DNA of 22,723 nt from a virus, in IMG/VR virus record IMGVR_UViG_3300042090_000565, positions 1-22,723 of that record, one strand, 5' to 3'. The position numbers and the translations under genes were made by a program. This document shows, in pieces, positions 14,720 through 22,561 of the stretch (position 1 is the stretch's first letter; every line of letters begins with the position of its first letter). Under the pieces are notes generated by a model, which had not been told where the DNA came from, ran no database searches, and was given only the letters and a program-made list of their open reading frames with translations.

Positions 14720-15351
14720 TGGCGCCGCTTGCCGGCAACTCGGGACAGGTGGGGAAGCGGGTCGGCGATCAAATCACCGCGTCGCTTGGGGAATATGCCG
14801 AGACGCTGACCACGCAGCTCCAGCCCCGGTACTATCAGAATGCGTACCGGGGGAATGTCTATTTCAATTCAATAACGTCTGCTAATGGAACTGGTTACAC
14901 CGGCGCGGGTACGCCGCTTTTAGCGGTCTGGAATCCGACATACACGAAGAAAAATTTGATTGTCTTCAATGTGATGGCAGCCATCACGAGTTATGCTTCG
15001 AATGGCACTATCGTTGCCAGTTTATGGGGAGGCCCAACAGCATCAATCACCGGCACGCTCGTTCCCCCCGTCAGCGCGCTGACGCTGGTGAGTTCGATGG
15101 CCAATGGGTCAGTGGCGCGATGTTCGCAGAACGCAGCAACAACAGGCGCGAGCACCTTATCGTATATCGGCACAGTGACATCGTCTTACGGACCAGGAAC
15201 TTCGGTAGGTGCCTGTATGAGCCATGCCCCGGTTTATGATTGTGCCGGGCCTTTCGTTGTTCCGCCCGGAGCAATGATCGCTCTTGGTCAGACGCTTACT
15301 GGATCGTGGTGGTGGGATGCGTATCTCTCTTGGATCGAGGTCCCGGTATGA
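14719..15351 (+). CDS. Virion surface protein, paralogue 3
   Basis: This 210-residue protein begins MAPLAGNSGQVGKRVGDQI, then GEYAETLTTQLQPRYYQNAY-RGNVYFNS. The middle differs strongly from its neighbours (WGGPTASITGTLVPPVSALT). It ends YDCAGPFVVPPGAMIALGQT and a Trp-rich SWWWDAYLSWIEVPV. I chose ATG 14719 (overlap TGATG) because it aligns with the family starts; an in-frame ATG at 14698 lies within the previous gene. The stop overlaps the next ATG (ATGA). Confidence 0.7.
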   Translation: MAPLAGNSGQVGKRVGDQITASLGEYAETLTTQLQPRYYQNAYRGNVYFNSITSANGTGYTGAGTPLLAVWNPTYTKKNLIVFNVMAAITSYASNGTIVASLWGGPTASITGTLVPPVSALTLVSSMANGSVARCSQNAATTGASTLSYIGTVTSSYGPGTSVGACMSHAPVYDCAGPFVVPPGAMIALGQTLTGSWWWDAYLSWIEVPV

Positions 15352-15995
15352 ATCTCGGAAACCAGGGCCAAACTGAAAAACTGACCGGCGATCTATTGCC
15401 CGTTTCTTTTGGGGAATATGCCGAAGTTTTGGAAACGCAGCTCGAGCCGCGCTACTGCCAGCAAACCTATCGTGGGCAGAAGTTTTTTTACAGCGCCACG
15501 AATCTTTGGAGCATCACAACCTACACAGGAAATGCCGGCGGGACGCCATTTGTGGGACTGTGGAACCCTTCCTATACGGGAAAGAACTTGATCCTTCAGC
15601 ATATTTTTGCCGCGAGCTATAGCTATGGGGGCAACGTTGTGACATGCCCGGTCGCCCTCTATGGCGGCCCAACAAATGCGATTACCGCGGCGTCCAGCAA
15701 TCCGACAAATGCGCTGACTTTGATAACGTCCGGCAACAATGGCTCTACCGTGCGCTGTTATACGACCACGGTACTGTCGGGCAGCTCGGCGTTGGCTTAT
15801 ATTTGCTCTGCTACGTCTTTCTATACCGTGGCGACCGGAACCGGAATCGGATCGTCGATGCCGGCGACCATCTATGATGTGGGCGGCGCGATTGTTATTC
15901 CTCCCGGTTCAGCGCTTGCCCTCGGCGGCCCTGTGAGCGGCACGGATGGCGGCTACTACGACCTTTCGCTTTGGTGGAATGAAGTCCCAGTTTAA
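15348..15995 (+). CDS. Virion surface protein, paralogue 4
   Basis: This 215-residue protein begins MNLGNQGQTEKLTGDLLPVS and has the core GEYAEVLETQLEPRYCQQTY-RGQKFF, FVGLWNPSYTGKNLILQH, and the end YDVGGAIVIPPGSALALGGP with LSLWWNEVPV. It is the most divergent copy in its middle part. ATG 15348 overlaps the previous stop and aligns with the family start; longer upstream in-frame starts lie in the preceding gene. Confidence 0.7.
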   Translation: MNLGNQGQTEKLTGDLLPVSFGEYAEVLETQLEPRYCQQTYRGQKFFYSATNLWSITTYTGNAGGTPFVGLWNPSYTGKNLILQHIFAASYSYGGNVVTCPVALYGGPTNAITAASSNPTNALTLITSGNNGSTVRCYTTTVLSGSSALAYICSATSFYTVATGTGIGSSMPATIYDVGGAIVIPPGSALALGGPVSGTDGGYYDLSLWWNEVPV

Positions 15996-16006
15996 GGAGA
16001 ACACAA

Positions 16007-16390
16007 ATGCCTCTTACCGCATTGAACCAGCAAGGCCAGCCCTACCCCGTGATCTACGGCCACATCCTCTACACGGGATGGACGATCGTAGCGGTGGGCT
16101 CGACGATCATTGTGCCGAGCGCGCCACCGGGAATCTATCGCTATAGCGGCGTGCTGATTATCACCACGGCGCAGGCTTCCGATGCCATCACCGTCAACGG
16201 AATCTGGACGGACGATCTGCAGGCCGAAACCGTGGCGATTTTTAACGGCACGTCCACGGCGTCGACCGGTCAGTTCAGCGCGTCGATTTTGGCCGAGAAC
16301 ACGGCGACGGCGAACTTGAGCTACAGCGTCACGACCACGGCGACGAGCGCGGTGGCGAACCTGTATCTCGTGGTCGAGCGCATTTACTAG
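16007..16390 (+). CDS. Small virion-associated protein of unknown function
   Basis: This 127-residue beta-rich protein begins MPLTALNQQGQPYPVIYGHI. It shares a loose LNQQGQ start with the upstream paralogues but not their core. Strands such as GIYRYSGVLIITTAQASDA and LSYSVTTTATSAVANLYLVV suggest a small jelly-roll or fibre-tip domain. AAGGAGAA precedes ATG 16007. The stop is UAG; readthrough would add only four codons. Confidence 0.6.
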   Translation: MPLTALNQQGQPYPVIYGHILYTGWTIVAVGSTIIVPSAPPGIYRYSGVLIITTAQASDAITVNGIWTDDLQAETVAIFNGTSTASTGQFSASILAENTATANLSYSVTTTATSAVANLYLVVERIY

Positions 16391-16408
16391 GACGTTCAAG
16401 GATGAGGC

Positions 16409-18334
16409 ATGATTGCTGGAATCCTAGCCACACGCTCCACGGCCTCTGCGGTCAGTGGCGCAATCCGTGGTAAAGCGACCGTAACCGGAACGCTTGTCGG
16501 CATCGTTCTCCTGGCCGCAAGCGTCACGGGACACGCTTCGGCTTCCAGCACCCTCAAAGGCCATTCCACTTCTTCGGCCACGATTTCACGGCAAGCCACC
16601 GTCGCTGGAACGCTTGTCGGGAAAACTTCCCTCTCCGCTGCTGTCGCGGGACATGCTTCCGCTTCCGCAACCCTTCTCGGAAAGGGCACACTCGCAGGCG
16701 CGGAGTCCGGTCATGCCACCGTCGCGGCAACCGGCCTCGGCAAAGGCGCACTCGCAGGATCTTCGACAGGTCATGCCACAGTCGCTGGAACCGCAAAAGG
16801 CGCAGGCACGCTTGCCGGGGCGAGTGCCGGCCATGCAGCCGCTTCTGCCACGCTCAAAGGAACCGGCGTTCTTGCGGGATCCGCAACCGGCCATGCAGCG
16901 ATTACAGGCCTGCTTTCCCATGGTGCCGGAGCCTCGATCGCCGGGCATGCCACCGTCACTGGAACGCTGAAAGGCGCAGGCACGCTCGCTGGAGCGAGTG
17001 CCGGCCACGCCACAATCGCCGCAACATTGAAAGGGGCGGAAAGCAGCGCTGCCAGCATTTCCGGGCATGCGACTGTGGCCGGCACACTCACCGCCAAGGG
17101 TGCGCTCACGGGTGCGTCCACCGGCCATGCCACGGTGGGCGGCCAGCTCTCGCACGGGGCTAACGCGGGACTCTCTGGCCATGCTTCCGTTGCTGGAACA
17201 CTTAAAGGCGCGGGAGCGTTGTCAGGTGCGAGCTCCGGACATGCCGCGATCGCCGGCACGCTCAAGGGCGCAGAAAGCAGCAGTGCCAGCATCACTGGTC
17301 ACGCCTCTGTGGCCGGCACGCTTACCGCGAAAGCCGCGATCACAGGTTCCGCAACCGGCCATGCTTCCGTTTCCGGCCAGCTTTCTCATGGCGCAACCTC
17401 CGGAATCTCGGGGCATGCTGCGGTTAGCGGAACGCTCAAAGGTGCCGGTGTTCTCGCAGGATCTTCGACCGGTCACGGTTCACTTGCCGCAACGATCAAA
17501 GGCGCAGCTCCGATCGCGGGTGCCTCCGCGGGCCACGCGTCTATCGCCGCAAGCCTCGTCGGAAAAAGCGCAAGCACGTCCGGAATCTCCGGCCATGCCT
17601 CTTTGGTTGCGGCAGCTTCCGCGCACAGCAATTCGGCCAGCGCAATCACCGGCCGCGCGACCGTCACCGGAACGCTCAGAGGAACCGGCAACCTGGGCGC
17701 AGCTCCGGCCGGTAACGCGACCGTTAAAGCGACGCCGCAAATCGCCTCCAAGATTTCCGGCCATGCTTCCGTTTCCGGAACACTCCTCGGCAAAGGCGCA
17801 CTCGCGGGATCCCCGGCCGGCCACGCTTCGATCACCGCCTATCTGTCGCACGGTTCGACCGCTGTCATCGCCGGTCACGCCACGGTTACCGGAACGCTTT
17901 CAAAACTGGAACGCGCCACGGCAACGATCAATGGCCGCGCAACCGTTGCCGGAACGATGCAGGGCGTCGGCGTTCTTTCCGCGTCGATCTCCGGCCAGGC
18001 CGCGCCCGGCGGCACACTGACCGGAGCGGCACCGCTTGCTGCATCAATCTCCGGCCAGGCTTCCGTTGTCGCACCGATTCTCCCGCTGGTAGGGGGTGTC
18101 ATTGGAACCGGAAGTGAAAGTTCGGTCACCGGAAGCGAAACCGCAACAGCGACCGAGGGAACCAGTGCGGGAGCTTCGATCGCGGGAACCGGTGGCGCGG
18201 GTGCGGTCACGGGCGTGGGCAGCGTTTTGATTCCCTATGTTTATCCCGTTGGATTTTCCAATGCGTTCTATAATGGGGCGTTCGATTCCGCGCCGCCTCC
18301 GAATCTTGCGTTGAAAAAGAAGAGGAAAAGGTGA
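16409..18334 (+). CDS. Long repeat protein of about 20-residue GHA(T/S)-V-x-GTL units
   Basis: This 641-residue protein is built almost entirely of degenerate units of about 19-20 residues with the pattern GHAxVxGTLxGxGxLxGxS. It contains only small residues plus a regular His. A higher-order repeat of exactly 78 residues (234 bp) is marked by LSHG at 16913, 17147 and 17381; a further LSHG occurs at 17843. The last 100 residues leave the pattern and end in a basic tail (KKKRKR). The composition suggests a beta-solenoid or fibrous shaft, perhaps a head or tail fibre. AAGGATGAGG precedes ATG 16409. The function is not known. Confidence 0.72.
   Translation: MIAGILATRSTASAVSGAIRGKATVTGTLVGIVLLAASVTGHASASSTLKGHSTSSATISRQATVAGTLVGKTSLSAAVAGHASASATLLGKGTLAGAESGHATVAATGLGKGALAGSSTGHATVAGTAKGAGTLAGASAGHAAASATLKGTGVLAGSATGHAAITGLLSHGAGASIAGHATVTGTLKGAGTLAGASAGHATIAATLKGAESSAASISGHATVAGTLTAKGALTGASTGHATVGGQLSHGANAGLSGHASVAGTLKGAGALSGASSGHAAIAGTLKGAESSSASITGHASVAGTLTAKAAITGSATGHASVSGQLSHGATSGISGHAAVSGTLKGAGVLAGSSTGHGSLAATIKGAAPIAGASAGHASIAASLVGKSASTSGISGHASLVAAASAHSNSASAITGRATVTGTLRGTGNLGAAPAGNATVKATPQIASKISGHASVSGTLLGKGALAGSPAGHASITAYLSHGSTAVIAGHATVTGTLSKLERATATINGRATVAGTMQGVGVLSASISGQAAPGGTLTGAAPLAASISGQASVVAPILPLVGGVIGTGSESSVTGSETATATEGTSAGASIAGTGGAGAVTGVGSVLIPYVYPVGFSNAFYNGAFDSAPPPNLALKKKRKR
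16450..18080 (+). repeat. Tandem repeats inside the repeat protein (about 57-60 bp units; 234-bp higher-order unit)
   Basis: Units recur as GGNCAYGCN...GGNACNCTN. Two successive 234-bp higher-order units run from 16913 to 17380, and a third copy begins at 17381 and degrades. The DNA has diverged mainly at third codon positions, so the protein pattern is better kept than the nucleotides. Confidence 0.8.
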
Positions 18335-18338
18335 GCCA

Positions 18339-19346
18339 ATGATCACGATTCCGGTCAACACACAATGGGTTCTGACCTGGACCATTACGGATTCGAGCGG
18401 CAACCCCATCAACAGCGCGAACGTGGTCGCAACGCTGTACTCGGGACGCTCGCCGATGAATCCGATTGCCACGCCCGGCACGCCCGTGCCACCGATCGTG
18501 GATCTTCCGCTTACCTACGTCGCCAGCTCAAACGGGCAATACACTTCGGGAGGCATTCCCGGCACGCTCGATCCGGACCCGCAGACGAATTTCACCCTGG
18601 TCATCGATGCGAGCATCAGCGGTCAACAGCTCTATCACACCGAACAGCCGGTCTACATCGAGACCGTTGGCTCGCCGCTTGATCTGACGACCGTGGATCT
18701 TGCCAAGGGATTCATCAGCGGCAAAACACCCGGAGTCCCGGATCCCGACGACAGCCTGATTCAGTCCTGCATCACATCCTGGGGCACGGAATGGCTGAAT
18801 CGCACCGGCACCGGCGATCAGAGTGGCGACTTCCAGCAATCGCCATGGAACAGCGTCTGCACGTTTACCGATGTCTATGACGGCGCGGGCGGCAATCGCC
18901 AGTTTCTCCGCAACCGTCCGATTCAAAGCGTGATTTCCCTGACGATCAACGGGCTGCAGATTGCGGCCTCCACCGGCTATCCCGCACAAGGCTATTTGAT
19001 CGATGGCACGCGCAAAAGCATCTCGCTCCTCGGCGGACTGCTTGGCTGGAACAACCAGCTTTGGGCCTCTTGGCAGGCCGGACCGTATCACAAGTTTCGC
19101 GGCGGGCTTCGTTTTTGGGAAGGCACGCAGAACGTCACCGTGAACTATACGGCCGGCTATAACATCACGCCAGCCGATGTGACGGAATGCGCCAGCAAGG
19201 TTGTCTCCGTGAACTACAAGCGCAAGACGTATGTGGACGAGGAAAGTCGCGCGGTCGGCGGTGGTGGCGGCACCACACGTTTTCGCGGGTGGGACATTCC
19301 TCTGGAGTGCCAAGGGATCGTGGACCGATACACCAGGACGCTATGA
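18339..19346 (+). CDS. Head-tail connector (gp6-like) with N-terminal Ig-like domain
   Basis: This 335-residue protein has an N-terminal beta-sandwich-like part, about 1-110 (WVLTWTITDSSGNPINSANV, SNGQYTSGGIPGTL). From about 120 a connector-like part follows: LTTVDLAKGFISG, DPDDSLIQSCITSWGTEWLN, then FLRNRPIQSVISLTINGLQI and VTVNYTAGYNITPADVTECA. This order (helix, RNRPI-x-SV strand, YTAGY, helix) is that of gp6/gp15-type adaptors that dock below the portal. It is followed by gp10-like and terminator-like genes in the usual neck order. It overlaps the next gene by ATGA. Confidence 0.75.
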   Translation: MITIPVNTQWVLTWTITDSSGNPINSANVVATLYSGRSPMNPIATPGTPVPPIVDLPLTYVASSNGQYTSGGIPGTLDPDPQTNFTLVIDASISGQQLYHTEQPVYIETVGSPLDLTTVDLAKGFISGKTPGVPDPDDSLIQSCITSWGTEWLNRTGTGDQSGDFQQSPWNSVCTFTDVYDGAGGNRQFLRNRPIQSVISLTINGLQIAASTGYPAQGYLIDGTRKSISLLGGLLGWNNQLWASWQAGPYHKFRGGLRFWEGTQNVTVNYTAGYNITPADVTECASKVVSVNYKRKTYVDEESRAVGGGGGTTRFRGWDIPLECQGIVDRYTRTL

Positions 19347-19864
19347 TCAAAATACGTTTCACCTATGACAGTGCCTATGTGGACCGGCTTCGCACCGCTG
19401 GCCCGCGCGTCATCCATGCCTTGACCACGCGCATCAACGAACTCATGGTGCAGCTCTCGCGCTATATCATCGAAGAAAAACTGACTTCCGAACTGCATCC
19501 CTTCGCAACACAAGGCACAGAGTTTGACCGCACCGGGAAGCTGGAAGAAAGCGTTCATCCTTTACCAACCGAAATTCATGGAGCGACCATCACCTTTGGC
19601 GTTGGCGCGGCGGGCGGCGACGCTTGGTACGGACAGCTTTACGAAGCAGGACACGGGAGTTGGACGATCACCGCCGACCCGAATCGCGGCCGTCGCGCCA
19701 TGCTCAAGTTCATGCAGGACGGCAAGGAACAGTACCGCAGGTGGGTCACCCATCCTCCCATCAAAGCGACGCCCTTCATGGACGAGTCGAGGGAAGAAAA
19801 CATGGAAGATATTCGGGAAGAAATGCGGGAAGCCATTATCGAAGCAATCCGGGGTGGACGATGA
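19344..19864 (+). CDS. Neck protein, HK97 gp10-like
   Basis: This 173-residue protein has the gp10 family plan: an N-terminal helical part (VIHALTTRINELMVQLSRYI), then FDRTGKLEESVHPLP, strands (ATITFGVGAAGG) and the WYGQLYEAGHGSWTI region, then HPPIKATPFMDES and an acidic final helix. gp10-like proteins sit in the head-tail interface or tail completion complex. ATG 19344 overlaps the previous stop; longer in-frame starts upstream lie in the connector gene. The stop overlaps the next start. Confidence 0.78.
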
Positions 19865-20352
19865 TCGTAGCACGCGAAACAATCTCCGTTGCGCTTTTCA
19901 ATCTGCTGAAAGGCAACCAATCCTTGATGACGCTCTGCAAGACCATCACGCGCACGCCGATCATGTGGACCGACGTGGCCGACGCAAGCAAGCCGTTTCT
20001 CACGCTTTTCAAGGGCGGCCCCAAGACGGAAGGCTTCGAGCAGGCCCAGGAGCGCCGGATGGGCCTCACTCGCTATACGATCAGCTACAACCTCTGGCTG
20101 TACGTCGCGGTGAATCCCAGTGGCGTCATACTTCCAGAAACCCTGGTCAATAACATCGCGGACGGCATTGATGCGGCCATGCAAACCAATCTCTCCACGG
20201 GCGGTGTCATCGCGACGGCGCGCGGCGAACGGCAGACCTTGGGCGGCATCGTCAATAACGCCTGGATCGACGGCGGGAGCGAATGGAGCCGCGAGTTCTC
20301 CGACAACAACCTGGTGATGTTTCACCGAATACTGGTCGAAACCGGGGTCTAA
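19861..20352 (+). CDS. Tail terminator-like / minor tail protein
   Basis: This 163-residue protein begins MIVARETISVALFNLL. Its mixed alpha/beta content (KPFLTLFKGGPKT, GLTRYTISYNLWLYVAV, a long helix LVNNIADGIDAAMQ, and final strands REFSDNNLVMFHRILVETGV) and its place between gp10-like and tail-tube genes match tail-terminator proteins. ATG 19861 overlaps the previous stop by ATGA. Confidence 0.65.
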   Translation: MIVARETISVALFNLLKGNQSLMTLCKTITRTPIMWTDVADASKPFLTLFKGGPKTEGFEQAQERRMGLTRYTISYNLWLYVAVNPSGVILPETLVNNIADGIDAAMQTNLSTGGVIATARGERQTLGGIVNNAWIDGGSEWSREFSDNNLVMFHRILVETGV

Positions 20353-20356
20353 AACA

Positions 20357-20405
20357 CCCTAAAAAAATAACTACCACTCGGTGGATTTTTCCTATACGGT
20401 TTTGG
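20357..20405 (+). repeat. 49-bp direct repeat, copy 2 (leader of the tail-tube gene)
   Basis: This stretch is identical over 49 bases to 3222-3270 and in the same orientation. It ends 31 bases before ATG 20437 and starts 4 bases after the previous stop. The coding frame used in copy 1 is not usable here, so the copy is non-coding. Confidence 0.95.
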
Positions 20406-20436
20406 TGAAGCAGGTTGGTTCTAACAGGAGGAAGCG

Positions 20437-21219
20437 ATGCGTATATTCTTCGGATCCGGTCAACTCTTCGCACTGCCCGGTCCTTTTTTTGGCGGCACTC
20501 CAGGAACCGCACAGTCTCCGGTTTGGTTCGCGACGCTGCAAGACGTCGATGTGACCATCGACGCAACGATTAAGGAACTGCGCGGCAACACCCAGTTCCC
20601 GGAAGACACGGCGATCGCGGACAAAAAGATTACGTGGAAGGCAGGATCCGGCCGGTTCTCGATCGACGTTTTCAATAACCTCTACTTTGGCGACACGATT
20701 TCGACTGGCTCGTATTCCTTGGGGACCGGCGCCGGCACCGGCGTCCCGGTTGTCCAGGAAGCGGCCACGTTGAATGCGACGACCTACACGGTCGTGAACG
20801 CCACGCACTTCTCCGAAGACATGGGCGTGGTCTATGCCTCGAACCTGAACGGGTTCCAGCGCGTCACGACCGGCCCGACGGCGGGCCAGTACAGCGTCAA
20901 CGTCGCTACCGGCCAGTACACCTTCGCCGCGGCCGACAACGCCAAGGGCATCCTGGTGTCTTACCGGTACGGCGTCGCCAGCGGCCGCGTGCTGGTTGTT
21001 CAGAACCACGTCCAAGGGTGGGGGCCGTCGTTCGAGATGCTGCTCTCGCAGCCGTATCAGGAAATGACCGCCGGGATCCCGAACTATTTGGATCTCTATG
21101 CCTGCAAGGCCAACAAGCTGGCGCAGCCCCTGAAGCGCGTCGATTATTCCATCACCGACATCGAAGGTCAGGCGTTTGCGAACAGCGCCGGGTACATCGG
21201 AGAGTTCTATGAGGACTGA
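20437..21219 (+). CDS. Major tail (tube) protein
   Basis: This 260-residue protein has an N-terminal beta-rich part with the segment VWFATLQDVDVTIDATIKEL followed by a strand turn (RGNTQFPEDTAIADKKITWK), as in phage tail-tube proteins. A central insertion of about 110 residues follows (TYTVVNATHFSEDMGVV, GQYSVNVATGQYTF, ILVSYRYGV). It ends with YLDLYACKANKLAQPLKRVD. A strong AGGAGG lies before ATG 20437. Position after neck genes and before the chaperones fits. The second 49-bp repeat lies in its leader. Confidence 0.78.
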   Translation: MRIFFGSGQLFALPGPFFGGTPGTAQSPVWFATLQDVDVTIDATIKELRGNTQFPEDTAIADKKITWKAGSGRFSIDVFNNLYFGDTISTGSYSLGTGAGTGVPVVQEAATLNATTYTVVNATHFSEDMGVVYASNLNGFQRVTTGPTAGQYSVNVATGQYTFAAADNAKGILVSYRYGVASGRVLVVQNHVQGWGPSFEMLLSQPYQEMTAGIPNYLDLYACKANKLAQPLKRVDYSITDIEGQAFANSAGYIGEFYED

Positions 21220-21224
21220 GTAAC

Positions 21225-21243
21225 GGTTACTATCATAGTAACC
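21225..21243. terminator. Perfect palindrome after the tail-tube gene (candidate bidirectional terminator)
   Basis: GGTTACTATCATAGTAACC is a 9-bp perfect inverted repeat around one central base. It follows the tail-tube stop on the + strand and contains the HNH gene's stop codon on the - strand. A T-run is missing on both sides, so the terminator role is uncertain. Confidence 0.4.
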
Positions 21244-21933
21244 TTGTCGGCCCGTTCCAGTTGGCGACTCCCTTCTTGAGCATGTCTTGCATGTTATCAA
21301 GAGGAGTCCCAACAAAAAGATGCCCCAGGCGAACACAGCCTGGGGTATCGCATTTATGGAGCAATTTCATTCCTGCTGCGAGTTTCCGCTTGGCGATAAT
21401 GATCCAGTGAACCTTATGCGCAACCATCGTATGCCCGGATCCGCCGATTCCGAATAATCCATAGCCACATTGGTTTGTTGAACCAATCCAAAACCAACAG
21501 CCATGCGTTTTATAGACTTTGGCCCAAAATCTTTCCTCGAGCGTTTGAACCGCTTTGCGTTCCTTATGTGACCTTGCACCGCATCTAGTCCAATGCCTAT
21601 CGCCAAATGGATTCCTTCCTTTGGCGATCATATCGGCCATGTTCTCTGCCTGCGTTCCTAAATAAAGATGTTTCGGATTCGGGCATCCATATTGTCGCAG
21701 CGATGCAAAAGACACATGCTAAGCGGGATCGTCCTGCCATGTAGCATCCAGGAAACTGTGTGAGCATGCCGAAGTCCTTTGCTTGTAGCAATCTGGCCGC
21801 GCCCAAACTCGTCTTTATAAGCGGTCCAGATCCAGCATGGTCCGAGCTCCGGCCGATGCTTCGGGACCGGCCCATTTTTATCAACCTTTTTCCAAAATCT
21901 TTCTTTAAGAGTAGAATCGTCAGGGCAAGACAT
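21233..21933 (-). pseudogene. Tandem HNH endonuclease gene, frameshifted
   Basis: On the minus strand two reading frames together encode two HNH domains. The first (21933 downwards) has LKERFWKKVD, CWIWTA, RHAHTVSWMLHG and LLHRCDN, then breaks. The lost part, CPNPKHLYLGT followed by ENMADMIAKGR, continues in the other frame (21715-21233). The second domain is complete: LEERFWAKVYKTHGCWFWIG, AHKVHWIII, LLHKCDTPGCVRLGHLFVGT, DNMQDMLKKG. Comparison of the two domains suggests one base was lost around 21688-21690. Such genes are free-standing homing endonucleases. The first copy looks inactive; the second could still be made alone from ATG 21715. GGAG lies 7 bases before ATG 21933. Confidence 0.78.
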
Positions 21934-21959
21934 CGGGTTTCTCCGTAACTCGACTGTTG

Positions 21960-21988
21960 GGTGCCGTGAGTTTGAGGCTCACGGCACC
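21960..21988. terminator. Stem-loop upstream of the HNH gene
   Basis: GGTGCCGTGAG (21960-21970) and CTCACGGCACC (21978-21988) form a perfect 11-bp stem with a 7-base loop. With the palindrome at 21225 it brackets the HNH gene. No adjacent T-run is present. Confidence 0.45.
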
Positions 21989-22083
21989 TGCCATTGTATC
22001 CGCTTTTTGTTTGTCTTGACAGAGGTGGGTACGCGACCTAGTATCGTCACAGAACCAGTGAGATTGCATAACTGCCGTTTCAT
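21979..22083 (-). CDS. Possible 34-residue small protein
   Basis: On the minus strand, an AAAGGAG Shine-Dalgarno lies 5 bases before ATG 22083, opening a 34-codon basic frame (MKRQLCNLTGSV, ending KKRIQWQVP). Its stop lies inside the stem-loop before the HNH gene. Nothing resembles a known family. The good ribosome site is the only support; a plus-strand promoter overlaps it. Confidence 0.28.
   Translation of the reverse strand: MKRQLCNLTGSVTILGRVPTSVKTNKKRIQWQVP
22016..22044 (+). promoter_or_regulatory. Candidate sigma70 promoter for the tail-assembly chaperone operon
   Basis: TTGACA (22016-22021), a 17-base spacer and TAGTAT (22039-22044) point to the right, about 170 bases before ATG 22217. 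This would restart transcription of tail genes past the opposing HNH gene. Confidence 0.55.
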
Positions 22084-22216
22084 TGTTTCTCCTTTCGAGG
22101 GCGGTCTCGTCGTCATGGCCGCCCTTAAAATCAGTTCTCCGCTGTCCACGGTTGGCATCCCAAGCGGGAACGCCCGCAACCAACACAAACTCCCAAACAA
22201 GAAAGGAAAGTGATTC
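22045..22216 (+). other. Leader of the chaperone gene with one hairpin
   Basis: The leader contains AGGGCGG (22098-22104) pairing with CCGCCCT (22119-22125) across a 14-base loop. No other gene on the plus strand is convincing. GAAAGGAAAG precedes ATG 22217. Confidence 0.35.
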
Positions 22217-22561
22217 ATGCCGCGTATCCGTACGATTGAAATGGATGGAGTGATCGTGAAGATTTCCCCGCTCAGCTTTGATGAGGCCGAAGCCTATATC
22301 AAAGAGGGCAAGGCCATGGTCGAAAAGAAAGACCCGAAAACCTCGGATGACGAGTGGGCGGCGCGCACACTCGAATCCGTGGTTCGGACGATGAACAAGG
22401 CGCAGAACGGCTCCGGGGAAGCCTGGACCGTGAAGAAAGTTCGAGAAGAGTTCGACATGGTTCTGATCAACCGGATCTATCGGGAGTTCATGGACCTCAG
22501 CGGCTTGCTTCCCGCACCGTCATCCACGGGGGAAGCGACGGCGACATCGACTTCGCGCTGA
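22217..22561 (+). CDS. Tail assembly chaperone (gpG-like)
   Basis: This 114-residue protein begins MPRIRTIEMDGVIVKISPLS, then helices FDEAEAYIKEGKAMVEKK and VKKVREEFDMVLINRIYREF, ending in a Ser/Thr/Ala-rich tail. Size, position after the tail tube and an open -1 frame running past its stop match the gpG/gpGT chaperone pair that guides tail-tube and tape-measure assembly. AAAGGAAAG precedes ATG 22217. Confidence 0.65.
   Translation: MPRIRTIEMDGVIVKISPLSFDEAEAYIKEGKAMVEKKDPKTSDDEWAARTLESVVRTMNKAQNGSGEAWTVKKVREEFDMVLINRIYREFMDLSGLLPAPSSTGEATATSTSR

Noticed and set aside
13430-15995. A diversity-generating retroelement behind the variable paralogues
   Set aside because: No reverse transcriptase or template repeat with adenine-directed changes is visible in the window.
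2236-16390. Genome-wide reassignment of UAG to an amino acid
   Set aside because: Four genes (ending 2238, 3199, 11182, 16390) appear to use UAG as a normal stop, and readthrough adds little or enters other genes. Selective suppression fits better.
16586-17835. Several minus-strand frames in the repeat gene, and the repeats as a CRISPR array
   Set aside because: The repeats are in-frame protein units without unique spacers of constant length; the minus frames are by-products of the regular sequence.
3222-20405. The two 49-bp copies as phage attachment sites (attL/attR)
   Set aside because: They lie inside the structural gene cluster, in gene leaders and with no integrase nearby; excision between them would remove essential virion genes.
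22007-22213. A 68-codon plus-strand frame from TTG 22007 before the chaperone
   Set aside because: It has no ribosome site, overlaps the promoter-like element and the minus-strand frame, and has no domain.
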